Shown here: positions 29,050-38,940 of the stretch, piece by piece
Numbering within the stretch: position 1 is the first letter of the stretch
Layout of the letters: each line of letters begins with the position of its first letter
Assembly (NCBI RefSeq): GCF_900009265.2
Contig: NZ_LR735018.1
Coordinates: 594,798 to 658,797, forward strand
Direction: 5' to 3'
DNA from: Planktothrix paucivesiculata PCC 9631
Lineage (GTDB): Bacteria; Cyanobacteriota; Cyanobacteriia; Cyanobacteriales; Microcoleaceae
DNA length: 64,000 nucleotides
The notes under the pieces: generated by a model
What the model was told of the DNA's origin: nothing
Database searches by the model: none
The model's input: the letters and a program-made list of their open reading frames with translations, nothing else
Made by a program: the position numbers and the translations under genes

Positions 29050-29730
29050 ATGAAAATTAGGACAGATTCGACCGAAGACGACGCAAGAATAGAATTAATT
29101 CCGTTAATTGACGTGGTGTTTTGTATTCTCACGTTCTTTATTTTGGCGTCTCTACAATTAACTCGTCAACAGGCGATTAATGTGGATTTACCCAAGGCGA
29201 GTACGGGGGAAACCCAAATGCAAAAAATGTTAATTGTGGGAATTGATACCGCCGGACAAACCTATATTGAACAACAACCTGTTAATCAAGATCAATTAGA
29301 CCGATCTTTACTCCGATTTCGACGTTGGAATCCCAATGGATTAATCGTACTCTATGCCCCCAAAGAAGCCCGTTATAATGATGTGGTTCGGGTTTTAGAC
29401 CGTTTGCGGGCAATCGGTGGAGAACGGGTCGCCCTGGCCACATTACCCAGTTCTCAGGAAATCAAACCCCCAACAAATCCCTTAAATCCTACGGTAACGC
29501 CCCCGGGTAATCTCACCCCACCTTTTGCTCCTACAGCACCCAACTCAGGGGGTGTACTGCCTCCGATTTCTCCCTTACCTCCGACTTTACCGAACAATCT
29601 TCCAGATCAGGATAGTCCGGTCTTAACTCCGACCGTTCCCCAGCCGAGCAATACGAATCCCTTTTCCCCTCAAATTCCTCCTTCTGGCAATAATATTCCC
29701 TCCGATGGTCAAGGACAGAGAAGCTTTTGA
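29050..29730 (+). CDS. ExbD/TolR-type biopolymer transport protein with Pro-rich tail
   Basis: A 226-residue partner of the ExbB-like protein. It has the short cytoplasmic start, one membrane helix LIPLIDVVFCILTFFILASL whose Asp (about residue 21) is the proton-carrying residue of the family, and the periplasmic ExbD domain to about residue 140. The last ~85 residues are a Pro/Asn/Thr-rich tail (PPTLPNNLPDQDSPV, PSGNNIPSDG) not found in standard ExbD, perhaps a spacer across the thick cyanobacterial peptidoglycan. No TonB gene lies next to it. Confidence 0.9.
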   Translation: MKIRTDSTEDDARIELIPLIDVVFCILTFFILASLQLTRQQAINVDLPKASTGETQMQKMLIVGIDTAGQTYIEQQPVNQDQLDRSLLRFRRWNPNGLIVLYAPKEARYNDVVRVLDRLRAIGGERVALATLPSSQEIKPPTNPLNPTVTPPGNLTPPFAPTAPNSGGVLPPISPLPPTLPNNLPDQDSPVLTPTVPQPSNTNPFSPQIPPSGNNIPSDGQGQRSF

Positions 29731-29916
29731 TGGGGAAACTGGGTTTGTTTGAATCCTCCTAAGCAAACCAAATTGAGAATTAATTTTTATAGCAATCAGC
29801 AGGTTATTGTTAACAACTTCTTTGTGTCTTTGTGTCTTTGTGGTTAAATTAGACTTTACCGTTGTCAGCATACCAGAGCTAACTGCTATAATTTTAAATT
29901 CTCAATAATTTACTCT

Positions 29917-31170
29917 CTAATTCCTGAATTTAAAAGCCTGATTAAGTTTAGCTAAAGCCCGATTTAACTGCTGGGAAATAGCCTCTTGGTTAGGATTTAA
30001 TTCCAGGGCTTTACGGTAATAACTCACCGCATCTTCGAGATCAGTATGGGCATCTCTTTCTATGGGTTGAACATGGGAACGCTGTTCCAGGGCATCCCCT
30101 AAATGTCCATATACCACATCAGATAAGCTCACCTCTAAAGCCCGACGATAGGCCAAAATCGCATCATCCCAGCGTTGGAGTTGAGCCAGGGCAAACCCTA
30201 GGTGATCTTGAGCTTCTAGGGAATGGGGTTCTAAATCTACGGATTTCCGGTAAGCCGTGGCCGCCTGTTCCCAACGCCCGAGGGTGGAGAGAGCATCCCC
30301 TAAGTGTTGATAAATAATCGCTGAAGTTGGTGCGAGATCTAAGGCTTTCTTGTAAGCTGCGATCGCATTTTCCCAGTCATGAACCAGGGATAGGGTATGT
30401 CCTAGGAAATGATAATAAATAGCGGATTTGGGGTCATATTCCGTGGCTTTGCGGTAGTAGGCGATCGCTTCTTGATATTCACCTTGATCTCGAAAAATCA
30501 TCCCTAATTGATAATAACTCCAAGCGGATTTAGGGTTAATTTGAATGACATTTTGGTAAGAGGCGATCGCTTCCTGAATTTGATTATTTGCCTTTAACGC
30601 TTCGGCCAACTGTTGATGGAGTTCTCCATTATGGGGAGTTGCCGTCACCGCTTTGTGTAAATAGGCTATGCCTTCGCGTCCCTGTCCCTGTTGGGCAAAG
30701 GCATCCCACAGATATTGATAACAGGCAGTGGCATCGGGTTCGAGTTCAATTGCTTTTTCCAGGGAACTAATGGCTTCAGCAAACTGTCCCTGTTGGCAGA
30801 GCAGTTTTCCGAGACTCTGCTGAAACTCATAAAAATCAGGATTCAGTTCCACCGCCCGACGATAAGCCTCCGTTGCCTCGGGGATTCTACCCTGTTGCTC
30901 TAGGAGATCCCCCAGGTTATAGTAAGACCAAGCGGAATTGGGGTTGAGTTCGCAGGCTTTTTGATAGCTGGCGATCGCTTCCTCCACCTGACCCAGTTGA
31001 GTTAGGGTGTCCCCCAAGTTGTGGTGATACAAGGAGAAGTTAGGCTTTTCGGTTATGGCTTGGCGGTATGCAGTAACCGCTTCTTGAAGTTGGTTAAGTT
31101 GCTTTAGTTTGTTCCCTTGTTCAAAATGGTTTGTCGAGATGTGATCTTTGTTAATCAATACGCTGTTCAT
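29917..31170 (-). CDS. TPR-repeat protein
   Basis: A 417-residue protein made almost entirely of about eleven 34-residue tetratricopeptide repeats, each of the form EAIASYQKACELNPNSAWSYYNLG. TPR solenoids bind protein partners. There is no signal peptide, membrane helix or enzymatic domain. Its repeats closely resemble those in the proteins at 31226, 33881 and 41916, so these four genes share a recent TPR origin. Start ATG 31170. It is transcribed divergently from the gene at 31226 with 55 bases between the starts, so the two may share control. Confidence 0.9.
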   Translation of the reverse strand: MNSVLINKDHISTNHFEQGNKLKQLNQLQEAVTAYRQAITEKPNFSLYHHNLGDTLTQLGQVEEAIASYQKACELNPNSAWSYYNLGDLLEQQGRIPEATEAYRRAVELNPDFYEFQQSLGKLLCQQGQFAEAISSLEKAIELEPDATACYQYLWDAFAQQGQGREGIAYLHKAVTATPHNGELHQQLAEALKANNQIQEAIASYQNVIQINPKSAWSYYQLGMIFRDQGEYQEAIAYYRKATEYDPKSAIYYHFLGHTLSLVHDWENAIAAYKKALDLAPTSAIIYQHLGDALSTLGRWEQAATAYRKSVDLEPHSLEAQDHLGFALAQLQRWDDAILAYRRALEVSLSDVVYGHLGDALEQRSHVQPIERDAHTDLEDAVSYYRKALELNPNQEAISQQLNRALAKLNQAFKFRN

Positions 31171-31225
31171 GGTAATCTAGTTTTACTTTAACTTTACTTC
31201 TGTATCTAAAATATACCTTGGTTTT

Positions 31226-33793
31226 ATGAATTTCCTAACAAAAGTTAATCTTAATAAGAATATAGAAGGATCTGAACAGTTTTGTAGATTTGAATTTGAT
31301 CCAGTTCCAGAAGTAATAGAAAAACATTTAAAGTTATCAGGTTGGGTGATTGGCATAGAATCACCTGTAGTTGGTATCGAGGTAGTTCAAGATAGTCAAT
31401 TAGTCGGGGAAGCTCCTTTAAATATTAATCGTTCTCTTGTCGATCAAACTCATAAAACCGTTACAGGTGAACAAAAGTGTGGTTTTAGTATTGATCTTGC
31501 CTTAGAGAACATCAGTATAGAATCAGGGCAGATTTTGATTAAAGCTGTTTTTGAAGATTTTAAAAGAATTCCATTAGCTGATCTTAGTTTGTCTAAAGCC
31601 GAAGAAAGTAACCAAGATTTGGCAGAAGTTCAAGCCGAACTTCATAACACACGAGAGGAATTAGAACGGTTGCAATCTCAGTTTGATGAAGTTTTAGCTG
31701 AATTAGAACAAACCCACTGGCAACTGCATCAAATTCAAACAAAACAATCAGATTCAGATGTGATAGTTGAGAGTGACAAACAGGTCATTGAAGTCAATCC
31801 AGAGGATGTACAATCTTATTATAGATTTTTAGAGATTCAACCAGAGAACACTGATATCTGGTTACAGTTAGCTAATATTTTAGTCGAACAAAATCGTTTA
31901 GAAGATGCGATCGCTGCTTACCGCCGACTGGTAGAACTCTCTCCTTGTGCAGAATATTACCAGCAGTTAGGGCAACAGTTAGAAAAAATGAGTTGGTGGG
32001 ATGAGGCAATTAGCTATTATCGTAGAGTCCTAGAAATAAACCCCAATCATTATGATACCTACTATCATTTAAGAGAATCTCTAATCCAACTGGGAAATAT
32101 CAATGAAGCCACCAGTATTTCCCATCAATTAGGTCTGATTTTAGCCAAAAAAGGTCGCATTAACGAAGCCGTTGACTGTTTCCAAGAAGTACCACAGAGT
32201 CAGCCTAGTCCAGAAAAAACTTACGACAAAATCTGGAAAGGATTAAATCATCTCACCCCTTTTGATGAAAAATTTTTTAACTATCCAACGAATATTGATC
32301 CAAATTCAGTATATAACCACTTTAGCCAGACTAGCCAGTTCAATATTATTTCATTAGCAACCCTGGGTGACACAGAAAAACTCAATCTGAAAAAAGAAGG
32401 GTTATCCTTAGCAAATATTGAGTTAATTAGGCAAGATAAAATAGTTTTAGAAGAACTATATATTAATAGTTTTCAAACCGAGGAACAAAAAAGACTGACC
32501 GAAAAAGTTTCCAGAAACTTAGATCCTAATTTACTAGAATGGAAGCAAGGTATGAACTTACAGTCTAGTATCGTTGAAACCGGATATGTTTATTGTATCT
32601 GTCCTTTCAGTGGAAAAATTCTTAGATCTAATCAATCCTTTGTTGTTGAGTTTGTATGGACTTTTTATCGGTTTATCGGCACAGAAGTGTTTTACTTATT
32701 GATTGGAGATTGGTTTGGAAGTCGCTGTTGTCTCTACTTTCCTAATCGAGAGTTGATCGTACAATTATATTCTTACCCTCATTTAGATGGTTTTGGATCA
32801 AGAGTGAATTTATTGAAAACCCATTTAGTAAGTTGTTGGCAAAAAGTCAAATCCTATCTAGCAATTGACCAAAAAGAAGTCATCGCCCTTCAAGGCAGTA
32901 AAAATTTAGGTCATTATATTATGAATGACCTCGGAGGACTACATCATTTTTCGGAAAATGGGCTTTTAGAGAAAGTACATAGGTTTATTGTTGCTCCTTA
33001 TGAATTTTTTGATATCTGTCATCTTTTCCCCACCATAGACCCTGATAAAATTATCAGAATCGATGATTACTGGGAGATTTTTAAATATATTTTAGATCAT
33101 AATTATTTTGCTGTGCGGTTAATTGACTTCTTTGTAACCCAAAGTCTGGCTGACATAATTTATAAAGCATCTCTGGCAAAATCCTCTGTTAATTGTTTGC
33201 AAAACTTGCAGGAAGCTAAACAGCATTTGCCTTTGATTTTGATCACAATTAGATCTAAAAGAGCCTGGTTATCTCAAGTAGCAGGAATTGCAAATATTAT
33301 CACAAAGTTGTCTTCCGATTATCCTAACTTAGCAGTAGTCTTTGATGGATGGTGTCGGATCGGAAGGGGAGAAGACTCCGAAGCTGAATCTATTATTGAG
33401 TCCGAGATTTCAATGATGCAACAAATCCAGAATTTGATCCCACCTAATATCAAGACTTACAGTGTTATTGGGAGTTCAACTTATGAAACTGTGGTATGGA
33501 GTCAAGCGATAGATTTGTATATTACTCCCTTGGCGACTTCCTTAACTTTTGTGGTCTGGATTGGTCACAAAATGGGAGTAACTTACGGAAATAAAGAGTT
33601 TTATAATGAGGATGTTAAAGTGACATACTCATCGAAAACAGCAGAACAAGCCATTGCACCAGTATTTGTTCCCCGAGAGTACATCACTGATGGAGTTGAT
33701 CCTAATCCCTTTACTCGTAGCTATGAATTAGATTGGATCGGAATTTACAATGAGGTGATAAAACTCTTAAAAGACTTGAATCCACAAAGGTAA
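31226..33793 (+). CDS. Beta-domain / coiled-coil / TPR protein with unrecognised C-terminal domain, probable glycosyltransferase (paralogue A)
   Basis: An 855-residue protein. Residues about 18-115 form a beta-rich domain (LKLSGWVIGIESPVVGIEVV, KCGFSIDLAL), 125-170 a coiled coil, 195-315 TPRs, and 335-855 a large C-terminal domain shared with the neighbouring 33881 protein. That domain contains SSIVETGYVYCICPFSGK, NLGHYIMNDLGGLHHFSENG, AVVFDGWCRIGRG and IGSSTYETVVW...IDLYITPLATSLTFVVWIGHKMGV. The last segment resembles the C-terminal nucleotide-sugar half of GT-B enzymes, where a conserved Ser/Thr pair follows a D-x-x-I strand. I do not recognise the family; the glycosyltransferase call is inference from this pattern and the sugar-gene context. 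Confidence 0.75.
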   Translation: MNFLTKVNLNKNIEGSEQFCRFEFDPVPEVIEKHLKLSGWVIGIESPVVGIEVVQDSQLVGEAPLNINRSLVDQTHKTVTGEQKCGFSIDLALENISIESGQILIKAVFEDFKRIPLADLSLSKAEESNQDLAEVQAELHNTREELERLQSQFDEVLAELEQTHWQLHQIQTKQSDSDVIVESDKQVIEVNPEDVQSYYRFLEIQPENTDIWLQLANILVEQNRLEDAIAAYRRLVELSPCAEYYQQLGQQLEKMSWWDEAISYYRRVLEINPNHYDTYYHLRESLIQLGNINEATSISHQLGLILAKKGRINEAVDCFQEVPQSQPSPEKTYDKIWKGLNHLTPFDEKFFNYPTNIDPNSVYNHFSQTSQFNIISLATLGDTEKLNLKKEGLSLANIELIRQDKIVLEELYINSFQTEEQKRLTEKVSRNLDPNLLEWKQGMNLQSSIVETGYVYCICPFSGKILRSNQSFVVEFVWTFYRFIGTEVFYLLIGDWFGSRCCLYFPNRELIVQLYSYPHLDGFGSRVNLLKTHLVSCWQKVKSYLAIDQKEVIALQGSKNLGHYIMNDLGGLHHFSENGLLEKVHRFIVAPYEFFDICHLFPTIDPDKIIRIDDYWEIFKYILDHNYFAVRLIDFFVTQSLADIIYKASLAKSSVNCLQNLQEAKQHLPLILITIRSKRAWLSQVAGIANIITKLSSDYPNLAVVFDGWCRIGRGEDSEAESIIESEISMMQQIQNLIPPNIKTYSVIGSSTYETVVWSQAIDLYITPLATSLTFVVWIGHKMGVTYGNKEFYNEDVKVTYSSKTAEQAIAPVFVPREYITDGVDPNPFTRSYELDWIGIYNEVIKLLKDLNPQR

Positions 33794-33880
33794 TAATCTG
33801 TTTTCACAGAAAAAGACTAAACAGGAAAAAATCAAGAGAACATTAGCAACTTATTGAACTACCCAATTACGTCAACTAAT

Positions 33881-36307
33881 ATGAATTCACAAAAAAATGT
33901 AACTGAATTTAATCTAGGTAAGGAGTTCCTAGCCGAAGGAAAATTAGAAGAAGCGATCACCGCTTTCCGTCTTTCACTTCCATTAATGCCCAACGATTCT
34001 TGGCCTTATTACTACTTAGGAGAGGCTCTGACAAAAAAGGGTTTAGTTGATGAAGCGGTTATCGCTTTCCGTCGTGCTATAGAACTTAACCCCAATTTTT
34101 CGTGGAGTTATCATCAATTAGGAGAAGCTTTAAGTCAGCAAAATAACTGGACAGAAGCTATCGTTGCATATCGTCAAGCAATTCAGATTAGCCCCGAGCA
34201 TTACGGAACGTATGTTTTATTAGGAAAAGGTTTAATCAAGTTAGGTCAATTGGATGAAGCTATCACAGTTTATCGTCAAGCTATTCAACTGAACCCAAAT
34301 GAAGATTGGCTTTATCTTGATCTTGCTGATCTTGTAGAACAGCGAATTAAATCTGATCTCGCAGAGGTGAGTGCAGGCTATCAACGTGTTAGGCAACTTA
34401 ACCCGGATTACTTGCCTGTTTACCATAAAATCATTCAGATGCAACCTAATGAAGCAAATGTCTGGTTGGAGTTTGCCAAAACCTTAGTTAAACATCATCA
34501 GATAGAGGAGGCAATCTCAGCCTATCGTTGGGCTTGGGAACTGAATTCGGAGTATGTACTATCTCAATACCAATTAGAGAATTCCTTCCTCTCCCAAGGG
34601 TTCGATAGATTAACAGATTATCATCGTTTGGGATTACTATTAGCTGAACAAGGTCTTTTTAAGGAAGCCGTAACCTGTTTTCAGCAAGCCCCTAATTCCC
34701 CAATGGGTGAAGATAGAATTTACGATAATATTTGGAAAGGCTTGAATGGTATGGGTCTACTCAATGAGGAAGACTCATACTATCCAGAGGATATTAACCC
34801 TGCCGTTGCCCATACCTATTTTCATCATCACAGCCAATATACTGTAATCCATCTGTCGAATTTAACAGAGGCAGATCAATATCTTCTAAATCAGGAAGGT
34901 TTTTTAGTTTCTAATTTGAACTTAATTAATCAAGATAACTGGGCTTTAGAAGAAATTTATATTAATAGTTTTAGCCAAAAAGAGACTATACAGCTTGCCA
35001 AAAAAGAAGCTAAAAAACTTAACTATGTAGCCCAACCTTTTTTGAACACACCGAATGAATTTCAAAAAAGCATTGTTCAAACGGGTTATGTTTATGCAGT
35101 TTGTCCGATTAGTGGAAAAGTTATTCGCTCAGAACAATCATTTTATGATGCAGGTGGATTTCCACCGATGCTATGTTATCGATTTGTGGGGGCTGAAGTA
35201 TTTTACTTAATCGTAGGTCATTACTGGGGAGCAAAAATGTTTCTTTATTTCCCTAGAATTGAGCTTATTGTGATGCTTTCACCTCATATCGCTCCTCAGC
35301 CTATTGTTAATAGACTGAAGGCGAATATTGTCAGTTGCTGGCTAGAGGTAAGCAAGTATATCTCATTGAATGAAAAGAAAAAAGTCGTTGCACTATCCGG
35401 TTTGAATCCTAATATTGGACATAGTTTATGGAACGAGGTAACAGGACTACACTACTTACATGAAAATGGAATATTAGAAAAGTTAGACAAAGTGATAGCT
35501 GCACGTTATGACTATTTTAAAGTTGGTAATATTTTTGACGAACTTACTGATAAAGTTCTCAATATTTTCGATGATTGGAGTTTGTTTAAAACCATTCTCG
35601 CCCATAACTATTTTGGGGTTATGGCAACTAATGTGTTTATAAAAGAAGACCTAGTGGAAAAGATGTATGAGACATCATTACAAAAATGTTCTCCAATTCT
35701 TATCCAAGAAATCGAACAAGCAAAACAACATTTTCCCCTTGTATGGATAGGAATTCGCACTCATAGCCGAGTTTGGTTATCTTTAGTAGAAGGAAGTGCC
35801 AATATTATCAAAAAACTTCACTCAGAATTTCCTAATTTGGGAGTAGTATTTGATGGTTGGTCTCGAATGGAAACAGAAGATCCTAATGCAGAATCCATGA
35901 TTGCCAGAGAGCAAGCAGTCTTAGCAGATATCCTGGCTTTAATTCCACCCAGCACTAAAATCTATAACTTAATCGGAGCCAAAACTTATGAAAAAATTGT
36001 TTGGGCTCATGCAGTTGATGTATATTTATCTACACCCGGTTCTTCAACAACATTTGTGTTATGGATTGCCAATAAAAGGGGCGTAGTTCATGCGAATCGT
36101 GTTCATTATGCCACTTGGGTTGATGAACAATTGCTATCGCGCGACAATGCAAATTTACCTGTTTATATTCCTTTAAATTCTATTAATGATCAACCTACTT
36201 CACCAGAAATGGCGGCCCTTAATTTACAGAATTATGATTTTGATTGGCAAATCGCCTACGATGAACTGGTTAAAATTATCAAGGCACAGATAGAAAATAA
36301 CTGTTAA
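33881..36307 (+). CDS. TPR protein with the same unrecognised C-terminal domain (paralogue B)
   Basis: An 808-residue protein. Residues 5-270 are about seven TPRs (EAVIAFRRAIELNPNFSWSYHQLG), and 280-808 the large domain shared with the protein upstream: IYDNIWKGLNG, KSIVQTGYVYAVCPISGK, NIGHSLWNEVTGLHYLHENGI, GVVFDGWSRM and IGAKTYEKIVW...VDVYLSTPGSSTTFVLW. The beta domain and coiled coil of its neighbour are absent. The genes are 60-90 bases apart on the same strand, a tandem duplication followed by N-terminal divergence. ATG 33881 is chosen over the TTG at 33854. Function open; glycan transfer or recognition is inferred. Confidence 0.75.
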   Translation: MNSQKNVTEFNLGKEFLAEGKLEEAITAFRLSLPLMPNDSWPYYYLGEALTKKGLVDEAVIAFRRAIELNPNFSWSYHQLGEALSQQNNWTEAIVAYRQAIQISPEHYGTYVLLGKGLIKLGQLDEAITVYRQAIQLNPNEDWLYLDLADLVEQRIKSDLAEVSAGYQRVRQLNPDYLPVYHKIIQMQPNEANVWLEFAKTLVKHHQIEEAISAYRWAWELNSEYVLSQYQLENSFLSQGFDRLTDYHRLGLLLAEQGLFKEAVTCFQQAPNSPMGEDRIYDNIWKGLNGMGLLNEEDSYYPEDINPAVAHTYFHHHSQYTVIHLSNLTEADQYLLNQEGFLVSNLNLINQDNWALEEIYINSFSQKETIQLAKKEAKKLNYVAQPFLNTPNEFQKSIVQTGYVYAVCPISGKVIRSEQSFYDAGGFPPMLCYRFVGAEVFYLIVGHYWGAKMFLYFPRIELIVMLSPHIAPQPIVNRLKANIVSCWLEVSKYISLNEKKKVVALSGLNPNIGHSLWNEVTGLHYLHENGILEKLDKVIAARYDYFKVGNIFDELTDKVLNIFDDWSLFKTILAHNYFGVMATNVFIKEDLVEKMYETSLQKCSPILIQEIEQAKQHFPLVWIGIRTHSRVWLSLVEGSANIIKKLHSEFPNLGVVFDGWSRMETEDPNAESMIAREQAVLADILALIPPSTKIYNLIGAKTYEKIVWAHAVDVYLSTPGSSTTFVLWIANKRGVVHANRVHYATWVDEQLLSRDNANLPVYIPLNSINDQPTSPEMAALNLQNYDFDWQIAYDELVKIIKAQIENNC

Positions 36308-36354
36308 GCTGTGTTCCTCCCTGTTTCCTATTCCCTTCTGTAGCATTCTTTTTT

Positions 36355-37212
36355 CTATTTTATATGGGATAAACCATCAACAACTCCTCGTAAATTCCAG
36401 TTAAGCATTTGGTTAAGGCGATCGCACCTCATACCACACTTTAGCGGACGGGGGGCAACTTGGTTTAACTGAGAGGTATTCACAGGGATAATCAAATCTG
36501 CATCCAGTCCAAACATCTCAGCTATCTTGACAGCAAATTGATATCGATTTATACAATCACTTCCGGTTGTATGAAATAGTCCTTTTGCTTCCACTTCTAT
36601 CAAACGACAACTGGCTTCAGCAATATCATTCGCCCAAGTTGGAGAACCGATTTGATCTTGCGGAACCCGAATAGTTTGATGGTTTTTCAATGTAGAAATC
36701 AAGCGAAGAACAAAGTTCTTTCCTTGCTTTTCTTGACCATAAACCCAAGCAATGCGACAAATTAAATAATTATCTAATAACTCAGAAATTTTATGCTCAA
36801 CTTCCAACTTTTGTCGCCCATAGACACAAATTGGATCGGGTTCATCTATCTCTTGATAAGGGCCGTTTTCCCCATTAAATACATAATCCGATGAATAAAA
36901 GATGAACTTCGCACCCACTTCTCGTGTCGCCTGAGCTACATTCAAACAACCAACCACATTAATTTGATAAGTTTCCTCTGGGTTCTGTTCACAATAATCT
37001 ACATTTGAGAGAAAGGCGGGAAGAAAAACAACCTTGGGTTGAGATTGAGTGATCAAGGATTTTACGCTTGTCTCATCTGTAATTTCTAAAGGAATTAAAC
37101 CCGGTTGGGGCACATTATGAGAAGTTCCCATAACGTTCCACCCCCGTTGCTGACAAGTTTGCAACAAATGCGAACCCACTAAACCTGATGCACCAATCAC
37201 TAAAATGTTCAT
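36355..37212 (-). CDS. RmlD-like NAD(P)H-dependent sugar 4-ketoreductase
   Basis: A 285-residue short-chain reductase of the dTDP-4-dehydrorhamnose reductase family. Seen: the nucleotide loop VIGASGLVGSHLL, the YSSDYVFNGENGPYQE active-site stretch, and CVYGRQKLEVE with the catalytic Tyr-x-x-x-Lys. It should reduce the 4-keto group of a nucleotide-linked deoxysugar. The start overlaps the methyltransferase stop by four bases (ATGA), so translation is coupled. Because the operon starts with cytidylyltransferase and CDP-glucose dehydratase, the substrate here is more likely CDP- than dTDP-linked (inference). It is the last gene of the operon. Confidence 0.85.
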   Translation of the reverse strand: MNILVIGASGLVGSHLLQTCQQRGWNVMGTSHNVPQPGLIPLEITDETSVKSLITQSQPKVVFLPAFLSNVDYCEQNPEETYQINVVGCLNVAQATREVGAKFIFYSSDYVFNGENGPYQEIDEPDPICVYGRQKLEVEHKISELLDNYLICRIAWVYGQEKQGKNFVLRLISTLKNHQTIRVPQDQIGSPTWANDIAEASCRLIEVEAKGLFHTTGSDCINRYQFAVKIAEMFGLDADLIIPVNTSQLNQVAPRPLKCGMRCDRLNQMLNWNLRGVVDGLSHIK

Positions 37213-38363
37213 CTTTCGTTCCCTGCTTGCACAACTTCTAAACTATTCGCTTTTAAAACCCCAATGGTACCATCAAAGCCAATTTCTGCTTTAATTTGAT
37301 TGACAATTTCATCCGTAAACCGAGTTGCCATCACCATAATTGCATCCACTGGATCAGTTTTTAAGCGACTCGGTTCCACAATCGGTAAATGAGAAACGGG
37401 AGTAAAACGGTTTTGTTTATAGGGTGAAGAATCAACCACATAAACAATTCCTTCCAACTGTGCCAATGATAATAATGTTACACCATTGGTACTTGCACCC
37501 CAAATAGCAACCCGCTTTCCTTGAGATGAATAAGCGTTGACAAAATTGGCGATTTCAGCGATTAGAGAATCAACCCCTTGGCGTAAATGAGCTAAATTTT
37601 CTCGCTCTTGTTTCTGCACAATTGCGACAAGATGCTCTCCTCCCCAATCTCGTTGAATATCAAGTACCTTAAAATCATTTTTTTCTAGTACAAAGCGCAG
37701 AGTTTTGATAGAAAAATAAGATAAATGATCGGTAATAAAATCATAAACTCTTTGATGATCTAAAGTTTGTTCAAAACTGGGAACTTCAATCAAACCAACC
37801 CCATTTGGCGTTAAATTTTCATAAACACCTTGCAAAAAATCATTGGGGTCGGGGGCGTGTTCTAAAACGTGCATTGTCACAAACGCATCAAAGGGATACC
37901 CATCGATTTGGGCATTTTTCCCCATATATCCCTGTTGAATTCTCAACCCCTGCTGGCGGCCTAATTCGGTTGAGCGCTCTGAGGGTTCAATCCCAAAAGA
38001 AATTGCACTTGCTTCTGCTAAGAGTTCCATGAAATGACCATCACCACAGCCAACTTCAAGCACATTTTTCCCTTTTAAATTAAACCGATCAACTAAATCA
38101 TAGGCTTGTTGCTTCCTGTAAGATAGCATCCCAGGAGAACTGGCATGAGATGAACCCACTTGATCTGCATAGACTAAAGATTGGGCTGTAATTTGTACTA
38201 AACCGCAATTCTCACATTGATAAACTTCTAAATCAATACCCAGATCGGAGTCGAGTTGCTCATACTTCGGTAATACATGACCGCCTCGAGGAATATTTTC
38301 TAATTTGATACTCGGTTGTACGGGTAAAGGAAATTTACAGACACGGCAATTTCTAAGTTCCAT
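37209..38363 (-). CDS. Sugar C-methyltransferase (SAM-dependent, zinc-ribbon type)
   Basis: A 384-residue enzyme of the three-part NDP-sugar C-methyltransferase family (like TylC3 and CloU). The N-terminus holds a zinc ribbon CRVC...CENCG (about residues 6-55), the middle the SAM fold (VLEVGCGDGHFMELL, about 97-111, and MHVLEHAPDPNDFL), and the C-terminus the extra Rossmann-like domain (VAIWGASTNGVTLLSL) specific to this family. Members put a methyl group on carbon 3 (or 5) of 4-keto-6-deoxysugars. Lies between the 3,5-epimerase-like gene and the reductase in the CDP-sugar operon, which implies a branched sugar product. Confidence 0.88.
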   Translation of the reverse strand: MELRNCRVCKFPLPVQPSIKLENIPRGGHVLPKYEQLDSDLGIDLEVYQCENCGLVQITAQSLVYADQVGSSHASSPGMLSYRKQQAYDLVDRFNLKGKNVLEVGCGDGHFMELLAEASAISFGIEPSERSTELGRQQGLRIQQGYMGKNAQIDGYPFDAFVTMHVLEHAPDPNDFLQGVYENLTPNGVGLIEVPSFEQTLDHQRVYDFITDHLSYFSIKTLRFVLEKNDFKVLDIQRDWGGEHLVAIVQKQERENLAHLRQGVDSLIAEIANFVNAYSSQGKRVAIWGASTNGVTLLSLAQLEGIVYVVDSSPYKQNRFTPVSHLPIVEPSRLKTDPVDAIMVMATRFTDEIVNQIKAEIGFDGTIGVLKANSLEVVQAGNER

Positions 38364-38389
38364 AGTTATTGTGAGGATTAATTTGAGCT

Positions 38390-38935
38390 TTAAACAAAAG
38401 GTGAAACAAAATCATTAAAACTTTCTCCTTGAGAATCTTTTGGAGAAGTCAAAGGATTATCAATCAGCCATTTTATTGCTAAAGTTTCATCATTCCATCT
38501 CAGACTTCCTTCTGATTCTGGATGATACACTTCATCAACTTTGTAAAGAACTAAAGCTGTTTCTGTCAGAGCACAAAAACCATGAGCAAAGCCTTTAGGA
38601 ATATAAACAATTTTGTGATTATCTTCAGAAAGTTCAATCCCATCCCATTGGCCATAGGTGTCGGAGTTTTTTCTGAGGTCTACAAAAACGTCTAAAACTT
38701 TTCCTGAAACGACTCGGACTAATTTGGTTTCAGCATGAGGTGGTTTTTGGAAGTGAAGACCTCGAATCACACCTTTTTTTGAGAAGGATTGATTTTCTTG
38801 TCGCCAATCTGTGACCAAGCCATGTTCACGAAAAATTTCTTGATCATAAGCTCGCATGAAGTATCCTCGATCATCTTGCTTAGGAGCTAAGGTAATTTGA
38901 TAAGTACCTGCGAGCTTTAGAGGTTTAATCTCCAT
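38390..38935 (-). CDS. dTDP-4-dehydrorhamnose 3,5-epimerase-like protein (RfbC/RmlC family)
   Basis: A 181-residue cupin epimerase. Seen: DDRGYFMRAYDQEIF, RGLHFQKPPHAETKLVRVVSGK with the catalytic His of the RGLHxQ motif, DLRKNSDTYGQW, IPKGFAHGFCAL, and LYKVDEVYHPESEG with the acid Tyr. Length is normal. In this operon it probably epimerises the CDP-4-keto-6-deoxyhexose at C3 and/or C5; if only one position is used it would be a mono-epimerase, which the sequence cannot tell. It is 5 bases after rfbG. Confidence 0.88.
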   Translation of the reverse strand: MEIKPLKLAGTYQITLAPKQDDRGYFMRAYDQEIFREHGLVTDWRQENQSFSKKGVIRGLHFQKPPHAETKLVRVVSGKVLDVFVDLRKNSDTYGQWDGIELSEDNHKIVYIPKGFAHGFCALTETALVLYKVDEVYHPESEGSLRWNDETLAIKWLIDNPLTSPKDSQGESFNDFVSPFV

Positions 38936-38940
38936 AGTTT

